Source of the DNA: Oscillospiraceae bacterium
GTDB taxonomy: Bacteria > Bacillota_A > Clostridia > Oscillospirales > Ruminococcaceae
Assembly (NCBI GenBank): GCA_900766795.1
Contig: CAAFWX010000174.1
Coordinates: 1 to 33,684 of the forward strand
Reading direction: 5' to 3'
DNA length: 33,684 nt
Numbering within the stretch: position 1 is the first letter of the stretch; each line of letters opens with the position of its first letter. This document shows, one piece after another, positions 1 to 7,998 of this stretch. The position numbers and the translations under genes are program-made. The notes under the pieces were generated by a model that was not told the DNA's origin, did no database searches, and saw nothing but the letters and a program-made list of their open reading frames with translations.

Positions 1-888
1 ATAAACAAGGGCATATCCTCGGTATGGAAGAATTTCATCATGTCCTTTGCAAGCTTCTGCATTCTGCTCGTCAGCCTTATTGAAATAAGCTGCTCGGTGC
101 TTCTGATGATAAACGTCAACATTGTCATGGGCAATATTGAGGACACCAATCAGATAACAATTTTCCTCAAAGATGATATCACCGAAACCGGCGTCGAGCA
201 CATCCGAAAAATGCTCACCGAGAACCCCGACCTCACCGACGTGCAGTATAAATCCAAGGAAAGCGCCTACGACGACTTCAGGGAGGAATACGCCGACTAC
301 GGCGACCTGTTCGATTCGCTTCCCGAAAACCCTATGCCCGAAACGTTCCTTGTGCGCGCGACGGATATCTCCAAAATCCGCTATGTGGTGGGAGTTATCT
401 CCAGCATAGAGGGCGTTGAGAAAGTGCGCGCGCCCTATGACTTCGCGGCGGCGCTCGTCAATATCCGCAACACCATCTCCATCATTCTGGTTGTCATGCT
501 GACAATACTGATTATAGTCAGCATTGTGATTGTATCAAACTCCATACGCACCAGCGTGTTCTCGCGCCGCGAGGAAATCGACATCATGAAATATGTCGGC
601 GCGACAAGAGGATTTATAAGGCTTCCCTTCTTCGTTGAGGGAATGTTTATCGGTCTTATGTCGGGCGCAGCCGCATGGGGAGTTACATGGCTAATCTATG
701 ACACAATATACGCGCTGTTCAGCAGCGACCTCACCATCTGGCAGATGTTCGGCTTCTACGGTCTGATACCGTTCTCCGATATCCGCTGGCAAGTGCTTGT
801 AGGAAACCTGCTTGCAGGAGCGCTTCTCGGCGCTCTCGGAACGCTCATCATCATGAGCAAGCACCTTAAGGAAAAGCGCTCTGCATAA
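1..888 (+). CDS. ftsX: Cell-division ABC transporter permease FtsX (5' end outside window)
   Basis: This is the membrane subunit of the FtsEX complex, which couples cytoplasmic ATP hydrolysis to activation of peptidoglycan hydrolases at division or elongation sites. The frame is open from base 1, and the residues before the first in-window ATG at 40 (SSVWKNF) match the usual FtsX N-terminus ahead of TM1, so the true start lies upstream and ATG 40 is internal. TM1 is followed by an extracytoplasmic domain of about 110 residues (the ECD that contacts hydrolase activators). Three more membrane segments follow, including a FtsX-permease region with the motif SRREEIDIMKYVGAT. ftsE is expected just upstream. 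The gene ends 32 bases before an S41 protease, so the two are probably co-transcribed. The family call is firm; only the start is missing. Confidence 0.93.
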   Translation: MNKGISSVWKNFIMSFASFCILLVSLIEISCSVLLMINVNIVMGNIEDTNQITIFLKDDITETGVEHIRKMLTENPDLTDVQYKSKESAYDDFREEYADYGDLFDSLPENPMPETFLVRATDISKIRYVVGVISSIEGVEKVRAPYDFAAALVNIRNTISIILVVMLTILIIVSIVIVSNSIRTSVFSRREEIDIMKYVGATRGFIRLPFFVEGMFIGLMSGAAAWGVTWLIYDTIYALFSSDLTIWQMFGFYGLIPFSDIRWQVLVGNLLAGALLGALGTLIIMSKHLKEKRSA

Positions 889-920
889 GCTTTTCCGACC
901 CGAAAGGACAGTCCCAGAAA

Positions 921-2126
921 GTGAACAAGAAAATTTCTCTAGGCATCGCGATAAGCCTTGTGGCAATCGGATGCGCCATAACCTTTGTTCTGACGTGGAC
1001 GATTTCTCTGAACATCTACAACTCCAAAATCGGAAACTCGGAGAAATACGACGGCGTATACGCAAAGCTGCGCGAAATAGACACCACCGTCAGAACCAAC
1101 TACATCGGCACGCTCTCAGACGAGCAGCTTGAAAACAGCGTCATAAACGGCTATATAGTCGGTATAGGCGACCCCTATGCGGGGTACATGGCGGCTAACG
1201 CATACTACGAGCTTCAGCAGACGACAAGCGGCGTTGTCAGCGGCGCAGGCTTTGAAGCCGAGGAGGACGGGAGCGGCTATTTGAGGATAACCACCGTCTA
1301 TAAAGGCGGCTCTGCGGAGCTTGGCGGAGTAAAAGCCGGCGACGTCATCACCGAGATTGACGGAAAAAACCTTCTTCAAATGGAAAGCGGAACAGCGGCA
1401 GAAAGGCTCTCGGGCGAAATCGGAACCCGCCTTGCGCTAAAGCTTCTGCGCGACGGCGAGGAAATCTCGGTAAGCCTTGTAAGGCAGCAGCTTGAGATTG
1501 AGTCCGTAACCGGGCGAATGATAAACGAAAACATCGGCTGCATCTCCATAAGCGCGTTTAACGCCAAAACTCCCGACCAGTTCAGCGAAGTGCTGACGAG
1601 GCTTGTCGACGAGGGCGCGGCGGCGCTGATATTGGACGTAAGGCAAAACAGCGGCGGACTTGTGAGCGCTCTGAAACCCATGCTTAACCGTTTTATCCCT
1701 GCCGCGATTATCGCCACGGCGAAGTATTCCGACGGCAGCATAAAGACCCTCGTTGAAACGGATTCCGACGAAAGCATTTCGCTGCCCATGGCAGTGCTTG
1801 TGGACAACGGGACCGCCTCGGCGGCTGAGCTTTTCGCGGTTGCGCTGCGCGACGAGTGCGGCGCAGTGCTGGTTGGAACGCAGACCTACGGTAAGGCGGT
1901 TATGCAAAACACCTATGAGTTTTCCGACGGAAGCGCGCTGACCATCTCCACCGCGGAAATTCAGCCCTCGAAATCCGAAAGCTACAACGGCGTTGGTCTG
2001 AAACCCGATTACGTCATTGAACTTCCCGCAGGGGCGCTTCCCGAAAATCTCACCGAGGTATCCGACGCGCAGCTTCAGAAAGCAATCGAGGTGCTGACCC
2101 CAAAACTGCCCGCACCCGAGCAGTAA
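921..2126 (+). CDS. S41 C-terminal processing peptidase with PDZ domain, membrane-anchored
   Basis: This is a CtpA/CtpB-type serine protease of 401 residues, expected outside the membrane, where it trims or degrades exported proteins. It starts at GTG 921, with AAAGGA at 903-908 as a rather distant ribosome binding site; no better in-frame start exists. An N-terminal signal anchor spans about residues 6-30. A PDZ domain covers about 100-190 (GGVKAGDVITEIDG). The S41 catalytic domain follows, with the nucleophile Ser300 in NGTASAAE and the general base Lys325 in TYGKAV. LDVRQNSGG is the conserved core strand. Its position after ftsX suggests a role in cell-wall hydrolase turnover, as ftsEX-ctp clusters are common in Firmicutes. 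The exact substrate cannot be read from the sequence. Confidence 0.92.
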   Translation: MNKKISLGIAISLVAIGCAITFVLTWTISLNIYNSKIGNSEKYDGVYAKLREIDTTVRTNYIGTLSDEQLENSVINGYIVGIGDPYAGYMAANAYYELQQTTSGVVSGAGFEAEEDGSGYLRITTVYKGGSAELGGVKAGDVITEIDGKNLLQMESGTAAERLSGEIGTRLALKLLRDGEEISVSLVRQQLEIESVTGRMINENIGCISISAFNAKTPDQFSEVLTRLVDEGAAALILDVRQNSGGLVSALKPMLNRFIPAAIIATAKYSDGSIKTLVETDSDESISLPMAVLVDNGTASAAELFAVALRDECGAVLVGTQTYGKAVMQNTYEFSDGSALTISTAEIQPSKSESYNGVGLKPDYVIELPAGALPENLTEVSDAQLQKAIEVLTPKLPAPEQ

Positions 2127-2217
2127 TTCGACAACAAGGGTGGCAGCCGGAAATTGTGCGGCGCTTCCCAAAGTAAACCACGGTTTTTTATGCCGTATGA
2201 TAAATGGAGGACATAAC

Positions 2218-2706
2218 ATGAACAAGCCTATTACAGTATTAACCAAAAACGGTGAAGCAAAGCTTAAGGAAGAGCTTAGCGAGCTTAACTACAAGCTGCA
2301 CCATGATATTGCCGAGAAAATCAAGGTTGCCCTTTCCTTCGGCGACCTTTCCGAGAACAGCGAGTACGATGAAGCAAAGAACGAGCAGGGTATTATCCAG
2401 TCGCGTATTGCAGAAATCGAGGCTACGCTTGCCCACGCTCAGATTATCGACGACGACGACATCTCCACCGAGAAAGTCGGAATCGGCACCATCGTAAAGC
2501 TCTATGACATGGACATGGAGGAGGAGATGGAGTTTAAGATGGTCGGCACAAACGAAGCAGACATCGACGCAGGCAAGCTGTCTGACGAATCCCCCATCGG
2601 CGCGGCAATTATCGGCGCAAAAATCGGCGATGTTGTAGACGTTGACACCCCCTCGGGACTTATCCAGTTCGAGGTACTTGACATCAGAAAGGCAGACGAA
2701 GAATAA
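2218..2706 (+). CDS. greA: Transcription elongation factor GreA
   Basis: GreA rescues backtracked RNA polymerase by stimulating transcript cleavage in the secondary channel. The protein is 162 residues, the normal family length. The N-terminal coiled coil carries the hallmark tip GDLSENSEYDEAKNEQ with the acidic residues that act at the polymerase active site. The C-terminal FKBP-like domain contains SPIGAAIIGAKIGD. The start at 2218 is preceded by GGAGG at 2206-2210, seven bases away; an open frame reaches back to about 2140 but has no ribosome binding site. The stop codon overlaps the lysS start (TAATG), so the two genes are translationally coupled. greA-lysS is a common Clostridia pair. 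Confidence 0.97.
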   Translation: MNKPITVLTKNGEAKLKEELSELNYKLHHDIAEKIKVALSFGDLSENSEYDEAKNEQGIIQSRIAEIEATLAHAQIIDDDDISTEKVGIGTIVKLYDMDMEEEMEFKMVGTNEADIDAGKLSDESPIGAAIIGAKIGDVVDVDTPSGLIQFEVLDIRKADEE

Positions 2707-4211
2707 TGGCAAACGAAAACGAAGAAATTGTAGAGCTGACCGCCGAGGAACTCGACGAGCAGCACAGAGTAAGATTAGAGAAGCTTCAGGCTCTTAAGGC
2801 GGCAGGCAAGGACCCCTACACCGTAACGAAGTACCCCGTAACTATCACCAACAAGGAGATACGCGACCGCTTCGACGAGCTTGAAAACACCGAAGTCGCT
2901 ATCGCCGGCAGACTTATGACCCGCCGTATCATGGGTAAGGCAACCTTTATTGACGTGCGCGACGGAAGCGACAGAATGCAGGTTTATGTTCGCCGCGACG
3001 AGATAGGCGACGACGCATACGCTGAGTTCAAGAAGTGGGATTTGGGCGATATTGTCGGCGTAAGGGGCAAGGTATTCCGCACAAAGATGGGCGAGATTTC
3101 CGTTCATGCAGACGAGATTACGCTGCTTTCAAAGTCCCTGCTGCCCCTGCCCGAAAAGTGGCACGGCTTAAAGGACAAGGAGGAGCGTTACAGAAAGCGC
3201 TACCTCGACCTTATCGCTAACCCCGAGGTAAAGGACACCTTCGTAAAGCGCTCGATGATTCTGCGCGAAATCAGAAACTTCCTCGACAGCCACGGCTACA
3301 TAGAGGTGGACACTCCCGTGCTTCTTCCTCTTGAAATCGGCGCGGCTGCCCGTCCTTTCAAGACGCACCACAACGCGCTTGATATTGATATGTACCTAAG
3401 AATCGAAACCGAGCTTTACCTGAAGCGCCTTATCGTGGGCGGCTTCGACAAGGTTTACGAGGTGGGACGTATCTTCCGCAACGAGGGCATGGACGCAACC
3501 CACAACCCCGAGTTTACCTCCATCGAAATGTATCAGGCATACCTCGACTACCTAGGCATGATGGACTTAATCGAGGAGCTGTACCGCACCGTAACGCTCA
3601 AGGTCTGCGGCACGGACACCGTGACCTATCAGGGCAAGGAAATCGCTGTCGGAAAGCCTTGGGAGCGCCTTACCATGATTGAGGCTGTAAAGAAGTACGC
3701 GGGCGTTGACTACAACGATTGGGCGGACGACGCTGCCGCAAGAGCCTGCGCAAAGGAGCACGGCGTTGAGGACGGCGTGGACGAAAACTCCACTAAGGGT
3801 CACGTTCTGATTGCTTTCTTTGAAGCGTTTGTCGAGGACAAGCTTATCCAGCCCACCATCATCTACGATTACCCCGTAGAAAACTCCCCCCTCGCAAAGA
3901 GAAAGCCCGATTTCCCCGCTTTCACCGAGCGCTTCGAGTACTTCATCAACGGCACCGAGTTCGGAAACGCATTCTCCGAGCTTAACGACCCGCTCGACCA
4001 GCGCGAGCGCTTCACAAAGCAGGTTGCCGCGAAGCGTGCGCAGGGCGGAAACGACGCGCAGGTGGACGAGGACTTCCTCACTGCGCTGGAGTACGGACTT
4101 CCCCCTACGGGCGGTCTGGGCTTCGGCTTCGACAGGCTTGTTATGCTGCTGACCGATTCCGCAAGCATAAGAGATGTCCTGCTGTTCCCCACAATGCGCC
4201 CGCAGGTCTAA
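2706..4211 (+). CDS. lysS: Lysine--tRNA ligase, class II
   Basis: This enzyme charges tRNA-Lys. The protein is 501 residues, typical for bacterial class II LysRS. An OB-fold anticodon-binding domain covers about residues 60-165 (GRLMTRRIMGKATFIDVRDG). The class II catalytic core follows. Motif 2 is visible as FRNEGMDATHNPEFTSIE and motif 3 as GGLGFGFDRLVMLL. In motif 3 the usual GIGID is GFGFD, a conservative change. The ATG at 2706 overlaps the last base of the greA stop. No T-box leader is present, so expression follows greA. A stem-loop follows the gene. Confidence 0.97.
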   Translation: MANENEEIVELTAEELDEQHRVRLEKLQALKAAGKDPYTVTKYPVTITNKEIRDRFDELENTEVAIAGRLMTRRIMGKATFIDVRDGSDRMQVYVRRDEIGDDAYAEFKKWDLGDIVGVRGKVFRTKMGEISVHADEITLLSKSLLPLPEKWHGLKDKEERYRKRYLDLIANPEVKDTFVKRSMILREIRNFLDSHGYIEVDTPVLLPLEIGAAARPFKTHHNALDIDMYLRIETELYLKRLIVGGFDKVYEVGRIFRNEGMDATHNPEFTSIEMYQAYLDYLGMMDLIEELYRTVTLKVCGTDTVTYQGKEIAVGKPWERLTMIEAVKKYAGVDYNDWADDAAARACAKEHGVEDGVDENSTKGHVLIAFFEAFVEDKLIQPTIIYDYPVENSPLAKRKPDFPAFTERFEYFINGTEFGNAFSELNDPLDQRERFTKQVAAKRAQGGNDAQVDEDFLTALEYGLPPTGGLGFGFDRLVMLLTDSASIRDVLLFPTMRPQV

Positions 4212-4229
4212 AAAGTGCCTAAGCAAAAT

Positions 4230-4255
4230 AAAGCCGCCAATAAAACGGCGGCTTT
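4230..4255 (+). terminator. Rho-independent terminator candidate after lysS
   Basis: A perfect nine-base stem, AAAGCCGCC (4230-4238) with GGCGGCTTT (4247-4255) and an eight-base loop, starts 18 bases after the lysS stop. The T run is short (TTT then AAACA), so termination may be partial. Confidence 0.65.
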
Positions 4256-4283
4256 AAACATATCAGAATTGATTTGAACCGCT

Positions 4284-4306
4284 GACTGTCGTACACAGCG
4301 ACAGTC
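4284..4306 (+). promoter_or_regulatory. Leader hairpin just upstream of the ribosome binding site of the 4323 gene
   Basis: GACTGTCG (4284-4291) pairs perfectly with CGACAGTC (4299-4306) around a seven-base loop. The stem ends about five bases before the AAAGGA ribosome binding site at 4310-4315. It has no T run and is not a terminator. It could influence translation or mRNA stability; that is inference. Confidence 0.4.
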
Positions 4307-4322
4307 CCGAAAGGAAACAAAT

Positions 4323-5105
4323 ATGTCACAAATGGACGACGAGCAGCGCCACATACAGGAATACAAAGAGCTGCTTAAAATGAAGCAGGGACTTATCGAG
4401 GAGAGCGAGATGATTCCCGAAACCGGCTATGCCGAAATCGAAGAACTCCACGGGTGGAAAAGGGTCGAAAATTTTGTCTATCACCACAAGTGGGCTTTGA
4501 TTGTGGGATTTTTTACCGCGCTGGTTCTGGGGTTTATGATATACCAGACGGTGACCCGCGAGAAGGAGGACCTCTATATCCTTGCAATCTCCACCACCGA
4601 CAGCAGCGGGCTTTACACCAAGACCACCGATATCGAACGCGCCTTTGAGATGTATTGCCCCGACTTTGACGAAAACGGATACGTCCATGTTGCGGTGAAC
4701 TTCATCAACCTCTCAACCGAGAACGGCTATTCCCAATCCACCGATGTTGACAGATACAAATTCATCGCCGAGGTAATCACGGGCGACAGCCAGATTGTCT
4801 TTGCGGACGTCGGAATCATGGACGAAATTCGCGAGGCAAGCAGCGAAATTCAGTTCTTCGCCGACCTCACGGAAGAATATCCCGACTCCGTGTTCTTCGA
4901 GGGAGTGGGGCTTCAGCTTAATACCACCGACTGGAACACCGCCGCCCGCTGGGAATCCTGCCCCGACATGAACTGCCTGTTTATCCGCGAGGAGTTTGAG
5001 GACATGACGGGCAACGGCGACGAGGCTGTCGAACAGCGCCGCCGCGCACTTATCCTGATGGACAACATCATCAACGGAAACGTTGTAAATCCGCCGGAGG
5101 AATAA
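4323..5105 (+). CDS. Single-pass membrane protein of unknown function
   Basis: This 260-residue protein is not one I recognise. The N-terminal 55 residues are charged and predicted cytoplasmic (many E, K and Q, probably helical). One clear membrane segment follows at about residues 56-77 (ALIVGFFTALVLGFMIYQTV). The remaining 180 residues are acidic and lack further hydrophobic spans, so they are probably extracytoplasmic. No cysteine cluster, catalytic motif or repeat is obvious. The start at 4323 follows AAAGGA at 4310-4315. The gene lies between the lysS terminator and a convergent minus-strand gene, so it is probably monocistronic. The coding bias matches its neighbours. Confidence 0.8.
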   Translation: MSQMDDEQRHIQEYKELLKMKQGLIEESEMIPETGYAEIEELHGWKRVENFVYHHKWALIVGFFTALVLGFMIYQTVTREKEDLYILAISTTDSSGLYTKTTDIERAFEMYCPDFDENGYVHVAVNFINLSTENGYSQSTDVDRYKFIAEVITGDSQIVFADVGIMDEIREASSEIQFFADLTEEYPDSVFFEGVGLQLNTTDWNTAARWESCPDMNCLFIREEFEDMTGNGDEAVEQRRRALILMDNIINGNVVNPPEE

Positions 5106-5210
5106 CCGCCGCCTAATCCGGACGCGCCCCGTCCATGGACACGGGGGACAGCCCCTTTCCCGCGCTGACATCGCAGGGGACAGGCTCGGAAAAGACCTTT
5201 CTGCGCCTTC

Positions 5211-5654
5211 TCACAGGTAGCGCTTCAGGGACTCGCAGTATTCCTGCTCGCGGCGAAGCAGTTCCTGCGCGTCCTCTTTTATGCTCGGCTCTGCGGCGCA
5301 GGAGCGGTTCACCGCGTGCTGCATGTCGATTATGCCCATGGTTGTGCCGCGTATCATAAGAGAAGCAATCGCGCTCGAAGAATGATTGCCCCATGTGCGC
5401 ATGGCTATCCCCATTTTCGACATCGCCTTTGTGGCAGGGGAGGCGGGCTTTGCGCGCTGCCCGCGCCGCGTCAGCTCTTCCTTTGCGGACTTTGCCACAT
5501 GCAGATAGCGGTCGCGCTGGGCGGCAATCTCGTGGTAGAGATGGGTGTTTCTGCACTGCTTAAGCACCTCGTCGGAAGCGTGACAAGCCATATCGGCGTT
5601 GCGGTATACGCTGTTGAGAATCTCCGCGCTCTGTCGGTTTTTGAAATCGCTCAT
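5211..5654 (-). CDS. Small helical cytoplasmic protein of unknown function
   Basis: The 147-residue protein has no signal peptide or membrane segment. Its sequence suggests a helical bundle: an N-terminal stretch rich in polar helix formers, a basic linker around residues 62-75 (RRGQRAKPASPATKAM), then a helix pair ending in LLRREQEYCESLKRYL. The general pattern resembles small four-helix-bundle proteins (DUF2383-like), but no diagnostic metal ligands can be claimed. GAGG at 5665-5668 lies ten bases upstream of the ATG at 5654. It is convergent with the 4323 gene, with only a GC hairpin near 5127-5146 between them. Function unknown. Confidence 0.7.
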   Translation of the reverse strand: MSDFKNRQSAEILNSVYRNADMACHASDEVLKQCRNTHLYHEIAAQRDRYLHVAKSAKEELTRRGQRAKPASPATKAMSKMGIAMRTWGNHSSSAIASLMIRGTTMGIIDMQHAVNRSCAAEPSIKEDAQELLRREQEYCESLKRYL

Positions 5655-5753
5655 AGGTTACTTACCTCACTTTCTGCCCTTATTTTTTTCAGAAACCGAG
5701 GAAATAATACATTACATAAAATTATTCCGGCAGTTAAGGCTTTGGGCAGCATA

Positions 5754-5961
5754 CAAATCTAGAGATTGTCGAAAAAGTGTATTTTGCCCGCGAAGCGGGC
5801 ATTTGAAATCAGTTTTTTGCCACGGGTTTCCCGGGGCAAAAAAACTCTTCTATCCGCACAAGTGTGCGTTTTGTCGGCTTTGCCGACAAAACGTGCGCGC
5901 AGGGCGGATGTACTCTGTCGAAAAAGTCTTTAGACTTTTTCGACAGACTGATGCAAATCTA
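5754..5961. mobile_element. MITE-like non-coding element with flanking 8-bp direct repeats
   Basis: About 192 bases lie between two copies of CAAATCTA (5754-5761 and 5954-5961), which look like a target-site duplication. Near the left end is TGTCGAAAAAGT (5767-5778); the right end carries its inverse inside a 15-bp perfect inverted repeat (5915-5929 with 5932-5946, CTGTCGAAAAAGTCT). Between them are three further hairpins: GCCCGC/GCGGGC (5786-5800), a TTTTTTGCC/GGCAAAAAA stem (5813-5843), and CGTTTTGTCGGC/GCCGACAAAACG (5867-5893). It encodes no transposase. An open frame crosses it but has no start signal and a low-complexity translation. It lies between two genes and ends 21 bases before the next start codon. 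Confidence 0.65.
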
Positions 5962-5982
5962 TTCTCACCGAAAGGAAAACCG

Positions 5983-6564
5983 ATGAAAAGAGAATCATTT
6001 TTAATGCTCTGCGTCAAGGGCATTGGTTATATAATACTCGGAAACATCTTGTGCCTGTTTATGACAATGGGAATGACGATGTTCGGGTCAAACCTGTTTA
6101 CCCACGTTGTTTCGCTGGTTTTCGGCACTACAATCTTCTTCTCGCTTATTTTCACCGTCGCGTGGAAGGACGGAATCAAGGAGCGAAACCTTGTGAAGCT
6201 GCACAGGGTTGAAAGCGAGAAAAAGTACCGCTGGATTCCCGTGGGGCTTGTGATGTTTGCGGCAGGGGCAGCGCCTACTGTGGTGCTGCTGCTTAACAAG
6301 CTGTTTTTCCCCGAAGAGGACACGCTGTTTCTCTATCGCTTTGTAAGCGGAAGCGCGCTGCCGTTTGTGCTGACATTTGTGCCGCCCATCATCACCGAAA
6401 CTGAGGCTTGGGTTCAGACCTCCCTGCGCCAGATTGACAACATGACGGCGCTTTTCCCCGCGCTTATGCTGCTGTACTACGCGCTCATTCCCGTGTTCGC
6501 CCAGCTTGGCTACTGGTGCGGGCTGAACGACAAGCTCAGCAAGGACAAGATAATGTATAAATAA
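5983..6564 (+). CDS. Polytopic membrane protein of unknown function
   Basis: This 193-residue protein has four likely membrane segments, at about residues 8-30, 38-58, 84-105 and 156-180. A short charged loop (WKDGIKERNLVKLHRVESEKK) precedes the third. The start at 5983 is set by GAAAGGA just upstream (about 5969-5976); the same frame is open through the upstream MITE, but that part reads as repeat translation and lacks a ribosome binding site. No transporter or enzyme signature was recognised. It is flanked by the MITE-like element and the rpsF promoter region and is probably monocistronic. Confidence 0.75.
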   Translation: MKRESFLMLCVKGIGYIILGNILCLFMTMGMTMFGSNLFTHVVSLVFGTTIFFSLIFTVAWKDGIKERNLVKLHRVESEKKYRWIPVGLVMFAAGAAPTVVLLLNKLFFPEEDTLFLYRFVSGSALPFVLTFVPPIITETEAWVQTSLRQIDNMTALFPALMLLYYALIPVFAQLGYWCGLNDKLSKDKIMYK

Positions 6565-6746
6565 CCGCGCGGCTTTTACGCTCTGTATAAAGTTTTTTGC
6601 GCGGCAGGGATAATTGTCCCGAAAAAGCGGCGCCAAATCGCGACTAATGTGCTATAATAATATCAAAGCAGAACGCTGCCGTCAAATTCCACAAGCAGAA
6701 TACAGCCGACCGGACTCAAATTCTCCGACGGCAGCAAAAAAAGTGC

Positions 6747-6775
6747 TTGACAAGCATGGATTCTTCTGCTATAAT
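6747..6775 (+). promoter_or_regulatory. Sigma-A promoter for rpsF-ssb-rpsR
   Basis: TTGACA (6747-6752) and TATAAT (6770-6775) are both perfect consensus and are separated by exactly 17 bases. Transcription would begin near 6782, giving a leader of about 75 bases before rpsF. Confidence 0.88.
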
Positions 6776-6781
6776 TAATGA

Positions 6782-6827
6782 GTTAGGGCAATTATGCCTT
6801 TAACCCCTTTCTCGTGCATTCCGCACG
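6782..6827 (+). promoter_or_regulatory. Structured rpsF leader, possible S6:S18 autoregulatory site
   Basis: Two stem-loops fill the leader between the predicted transcription start and the ribosome binding site. GTTAGGGCA (6782-6790) pairs with TGCCTTTAAC (6795-6804) with one bulge, and CGTGC (6813-6817) pairs with GCACG (6823-6827). In many bacteria an S6:S18 complex binds an rpsF leader that mimics its rRNA site. The position fits, but I could not match the conserved nucleotides with certainty. Confidence 0.4.
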
Positions 6828-6857
6828 GGATATATATCCATAAGGAGGTGCTTTATA

Positions 6858-7154
6858 ATGGCAAAATTAGCAGAAAAGTATGAGGCAATCATCGTTTTCT
6901 CCCTGAAAAAGGACGAGGAGCAGATTAAGGCTCTCACAGCAAAGTTCGCTGACCTTATCAAGGAAAACGGAACACTCACCAACATTGATGAGTGGGGCAA
7001 GAGAAAGCTCGCTTACGAAATCAACTACGAAGGCGAAGGCTACTATGTACTCTACAACTTCGAGTCCAAGCCTGACTTCCCCGCTGAGCTTGAGCGTATC
7101 ATCAACATCACTGACGGTGTTCTGCGTTCCATCGTAGTACTCGCACAGGGTTGA
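6858..7154 (+). CDS. rpsF: 30S ribosomal protein S6
   Basis: S6 binds the central domain of 16S rRNA together with S18. The protein is 98 residues, the usual length, and contains KYEAIIVFSL at the N-terminus and the conserved WGKRKLAYEINYEGEGYYVLYNF core. A strong AGGAGGTG (6843-6850) lies seven bases before the ATG. It is the first gene of the classic rpsF-ssb-rpsR operon, behind a perfect promoter. Confidence 0.97.
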   Translation: MAKLAEKYEAIIVFSLKKDEEQIKALTAKFADLIKENGTLTNIDEWGKRKLAYEINYEGEGYYVLYNFESKPDFPAELERIINITDGVLRSIVVLAQG

Positions 7155-7210
7155 TTCGGTTAAGTCCGAAGATTCAAACGGTCGGCTGATTTCATCAGGA
7201 GGTGCTTTTC

Positions 7211-7672
7211 ATGTACAATAAGGTTATTATGATGGGTCGCATGGTTGCGGACCCCGAGTTAAAAACCACTCCGCAGGGCGTTAGCGTTTGCTCTTTCCGC
7301 ATTGCGGTTGACAGGCGCTTTCAGCAGAAAGGCGAAGAAAAAAAGTCTGATTTCTTTAATGTTGTCGCATGGCGTCAGCAGGGCGAGTTCGTTAGCCGTT
7401 ATTTCTCGAAGGGTCGCATGATTCTTGTCGAGGGCGAAATGACCACCAGAAATTACACAGACAAAAACGGAAATCCCGCCACATGGTATGAAATAGTTGC
7501 AGACCGCTGCTCGTTCACCGGCGAGCCTAAGCCGCAAAACGGAGGCGGATACGCAGAGCCTTACGGCATATACTCCGGCGCAGCGCCCGCACAGGGTGCT
7601 CCCGCGCAGCAGAACGCTGCTCCCGCGGCAAGCTTTGCTTCGGCTCCCGCTGACGACGACTACCCCTTCTGA
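7211..7672 (+). CDS. ssb: Single-stranded DNA-binding protein
   Basis: SSB coats single-stranded DNA during replication and repair and recruits partners through its C-terminal tip. The protein is 153 residues. The OB-fold occupies about residues 1-105 (MYNKVIMMGRMVADPELK, FFNVVAWRQQGEFVSRYF). A Gly/Ala/Pro/Gln-rich disordered linker follows, and the protein ends in the acidic tip DDDYPF, a variant of the usual DDDIPF. I start it at ATG 7211, seven bases or less from AGGAGGTG (7197-7204). An in-frame GTG at 7202 lies inside that ribosome binding site and is rejected. It lies between rpsF and rpsR. Confidence 0.97.
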   Translation: MYNKVIMMGRMVADPELKTTPQGVSVCSFRIAVDRRFQQKGEEKKSDFFNVVAWRQQGEFVSRYFSKGRMILVEGEMTTRNYTDKNGNPATWYEIVADRCSFTGEPKPQNGGGYAEPYGIYSGAAPAQGAPAQQNAAPAASFASAPADDDYPF

Positions 7673-7729
7673 GAGGGGCTTTTACCCAAAACAATTCCGT
7701 TTAACCTGATTTAAAGGAGGTTCAGTATC

Positions 7730-7981
7730 ATGGCTGAAAAGTTTGAAAAGGCTGCTCACGCTCCCGCAAAGCGCACCAGAAAAAAGGTTTGCCAGTTCTG
7801 CGTTGAGAGAAGCGAGTTCATTGATTACAAGGATGTTGCAAAGCTCAAGAAGTGCATGACCGAGCGCGCAAAGATTCTTCCCCGCCGTATCACCGGCTGC
7901 TGCGCTTACCACCAGAGAGAGCTTACCACAGCAATCAAGAGAGCAAGACAGATTGCGCTCATTCCTTACGTTGCTGACTAA
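7730..7981 (+). CDS. rpsR: 30S ribosomal protein S18
   Basis: S18 partners S6 on the platform of the small subunit. The protein is 83 residues, with the conserved core [19 protein letters not shown] and the [15 protein letters not shown] signature. It keeps CQFC and additional cysteines in GCC near a histidine, consistent with the cysteine-containing (zinc-binding type) form of S18. AAAGGAGG at 7713-7720 sets the start. It is the last gene of the operon and is followed by a strong terminator. Confidence 0.96.
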   Translation: MAEKFEKAAHAPAKRTRKKVCQFCVERSEFIDYKDVAKLKKCMTERAKILPRRITGCCAYHQRELTTAIKRARQIALIPYVAD

Positions 7982-7998
7982 TATCTCGTTATAAGCCG

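Noticed and set aside
2127..2217. T-box or other riboswitch before greA-lysS
   Set aside because: Only about 90 bases are available, with no T-box sequence or specifier stem.
5127..5146. Hairpin CCCCGT/ACGGGG between the convergent 4323 and 5211 genes as a terminator
   Set aside because: The stem is short and no T run follows on either strand, so termination cannot be claimed.
5599..5982. N-terminal extension of the 5983 membrane protein
   Set aside because: The frame is open through the MITE, but there is no ribosome binding site and the translation is that of a repeat.
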